In this document: positions 4,892 through 5,015 of the stretch, in pieces | How the letters are laid out: each line of letters starts with the position of its first letter | How positions within the stretch are numbered: the first letter of the stretch is position 1 | NCBI GenBank assembly: GCA_019239815.1 | Contig: JAFAZL010000525.1 | Coordinates: 1 to 5,015, forward strand | Reading direction: 5' to 3' | DNA from: Acidobacteriota bacterium | GTDB taxonomy: Bacteria > Acidobacteriota > Terriglobia > Acidoferrales > UBA7541 | Length of the DNA stretch: 5,015 nucleotides | The notes under the pieces: model-generated | The model's input: the letters and a program-made list of their open reading frames with translations, nothing else | The model's database searches: none | What the model was told of the DNA's origin: nothing | Program-made: the position numbers and the translations under genes

Positions 4892-5015
4892 TTAGGCAGT
4901 GGCGTGCGGGCCGACGGCTACGGCTTGGGCGCGATGGGACTCAGCTACCGGGCGATTTTTGTTTTTTTTATGCTCGATCGCGGCGCCGATGAAGGCTGAG
5001 AAGAGCGGATGCGGT
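4892..5015 (-). CDS. pyrG: CTP synthase, C-terminal fragment (cut by the window edge)
   Basis: Only the last 40 codons are present, ending in TAA at 4894-4892; the gene continues beyond the right edge. The fragment reads PHPLFSAFIGAAIEHKKNKN followed by a basic/alanine-rich tail ending in PHATA. The HPLFxxFIGAA block is the conserved end of the glutamine amidotransferase domain of CTP synthase, which makes CTP from UTP, ATP and glutamine. The final 25 or so residues are the variable tail. pyrG directly before kdsA is a known arrangement in several Gram-negative groups, which supports the call. The codons for HKKNKN include a run of eight A, then C, then five A on the coding strand (4969-4956). 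Confidence 0.85.
   Translation of the reverse strand, partial: PHPLFSAFIGAAIEHKKNKNRPVAESHRAQAVAVGPHATA

Overview
The window carries seven genes, all read on the minus strand, with short gaps and translational overlaps. The gene order and families suggest a Gram-negative (diderm) bacterium. The pyrG-kdsA-kdsD-kdsC order, the BlaI/M56 pair and the moderately high GC content fit Acidobacteriota best. That assignment is inferred from family and gene-order knowledge; no search was run.

Right side (about 2465-5015), in transcription order from the right edge: the last 40 codons of CTP synthase (pyrG), Kdo-8-phosphate synthase (kdsA), arabinose-5-phosphate isomerase (kdsD) and Kdo-8-phosphate phosphatase (kdsC). 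kdsD makes arabinose 5-phosphate, kdsA condenses it with PEP, and kdsC removes the phosphate to give free Kdo for lipopolysaccharide. PyrG supplies the CTP that later activates Kdo. kdsA and kdsD overlap by an ATGA, and kdsD and kdsC are 1 nt apart, so this is a tight operon.

Middle (about 1503-2425): a family I inorganic pyrophosphatase (ppa) with its own candidate promoter, then a small three-helix membrane protein of unknown function. The ppa reading frame appears shifted by one base near 1885. The frame as given ends in a Ser/Pro-rich tail, while a plausible native C-terminus of about 26 residues lies in the neighbouring frame and stops at 1803.

Left side (1-1510): a BlaI/MecI-type repressor followed by an M56 (BlaR1-like) membrane metallopeptidase. 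They overlap by 8 nt, and both use GTG starts behind strong ribosome binding sites. The peptidase has the HExxH catalytic core but no extracytoplasmic penicillin-sensor domain. The CTACTAC heptamer, which resembles a BlaI operator half-site, occurs once upstream of blaI and twice, 21 bp apart, at the left edge. At the left edge it sits beside a 14-bp perfect palindrome and a consensus TTGACA -35 box pointing off the window. This suggests that a further BlaI-controlled gene starts just beyond the left edge.

I see no RNA gene, CRISPR array, insertion sequence or clear rho-independent terminator. No stretch longer than 300 bases lacks a gene. I find no convincing wholly new system. The items most worth following up are the ppa frameshift, the sensor-less M56/BlaI pair and the operator-like left edge.
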